Assembly: GCA_023418705.1 (NCBI GenBank)
Contig: JAEZYZ010000102.1
Span: 1-6,289 of the forward strand
Length of the DNA: 6,289 bases
Reading direction: 5' to 3'
From: Pseudomonadota bacterium
GTDB taxonomy: Bacteria; Myxococcota_A; Polyangia; Polyangiales; Polyangiaceae
The notes beneath the pieces were generated by a model. That model saw only the letters and a list, made by a program, of their open reading frames with translations, did not search any database and was not told the DNA's origin. Both the position numbers and the translations under genes were made by a program. Position 1 is the stretch's first letter. Every line of letters starts with the position of its first letter. This document shows, one piece after another, positions 5,995 to 6,289 of the stretch.

Positions 5995-6289
5995 CTACGC
6001 CACGATGCGCTTTTGCTGCAGGATGTCGTCCAGACCGCCCGGCGCGTCCGTCGCTTTGCCCTCGTCGAGCACGACCACCCGCCGCGGGCGCAGGTCGAGC
6101 AGCGAACGATCGTGGGTCGCGAACAACACGGTCACGCCGGTGTCGTGGATGTCTTCGAACAAACCGAGGATGTCGACGGCGAGCTGTGGGTCGAGGTTGC
6201 CGGTGGGCTCGTCGGCGCGCACCAGGGCTGGCTCGCCGCCGATCGCCCGCGCGATCGCCACCCCCTGCTGTTCACCGCCCGACAGCACC
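5995..6289 (-). CDS. ftsE: Cell division ATP-binding protein FtsE, C-terminal part (5' end outside window)
   Basis: The last 98 or so residues of an ABC ATPase enter from the right edge, in frame from 6288. Visible parts in order are the ABC signature LSGGEQQ, a Walker B ending in DEPTGNLD (catalytic Glu and D-loop), the H-switch FATHD, and a short C-terminus ending QQKRIVA. Walker A lies outside the window. DEPTGNLD and the LSGGEQQ form are typical of the FtsE/LolD group, and the adjoining ftsX makes FtsE the right name. Two departures stand out. The residue after LSGGEQQ is Gly where nearly all family members have Arg, and the Walker B strand reads ALVRADEP, with Arg in place of a hydrophobic residue. 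The protein powers FtsX in the cytoplasm. The stop is 10 nt before ftsX, consistent with one operon. Confidence 0.93.
   Translation of the reverse strand, partial: VLSGGEQQGVAIARAIGGEPALVRADEPTGNLDPQLAVDILGLFEDIHDTGVTVLFATHDRSLLDLRPRRVVVLDEGKATDAPGGLDDILQQKRIVA

Noticed and set aside
1..6289. Search for tRNA, rRNA, CRISPR arrays, transposases, att sites or a defence system
   Set aside because: No cloverleaf, array-like repeat, transposase motif, terminal inverted repeat or defence-type domain was seen. Composition is uniform and no transfer boundary is apparent.

Overview
This is a GC-rich, gene-dense window. Every gene I can support lies on the minus strand, so transcription runs from high to low coordinates. 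The style suggests a myxobacterium (Myxococcota/Polyangiales-like). The clues are very high third-position GC, a Ser/Thr protein kinase with an N-terminal zinc ribbon, lipoprotein and exported proteins with long Pro/Ala-rich stretches, and a proteobacterial-type FtsE-FtsX-EnvC division module. The taxon is inferred from style only, since the window holds no rRNA or other marker.

Layout in the order of transcription. (1) 6289-4147 is a tight three-gene module: the C-terminal part of the ABC ATPase FtsE (entering from outside the window), complete FtsX, and an EnvC-like coiled-coil/LytM protein. FtsE and FtsX are 10 nt apart; FtsX and the EnvC-like gene overlap as TGATG. (2) 4071-3229 is an exported or membrane protein of unknown function with a Pro-rich segment. 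(3) 3095-2748 is a small hydrophilic protein of unknown function. (4) 2692-1805 is an RluA-family pseudouridine synthase with an S4-like N-terminus. (5) 1751-1098 is a probable lipoprotein of unknown function, best read from a TTG start. (6) 1043 to the left edge is a zinc-ribbon Ser/Thr protein kinase that runs out of the window.

The first three genes form one recognisable machine. FtsE and FtsX make an ABC complex in the inner membrane that does not act as a classical transporter. It moves a periplasmic EnvC-type protein so that a cell-wall amidase is switched on at the division septum. The LytM domain here has lost most of the metal ligands of active M23 peptidases, as expected for an activator rather than an enzyme. 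The remaining genes share strand and short gaps (53-133 nt), but nothing visible ties them to division. They may be separate transcription units.

Non-coding sequence is short. It contains an AT-rich inverted repeat just upstream of the kinase, a perfect 12-bp palindrome after the EnvC-like gene, and two adjacent hairpins after the Pro-rich protein gene. I found no tRNA, rRNA, CRISPR array, insertion sequence or integration scar. I see no convincing new multi-gene system. The most open questions are the three proteins of unknown function and two sequence oddities, a replaced conserved Arg in FtsE and a variant catalytic motif in the pseudouridine synthase.
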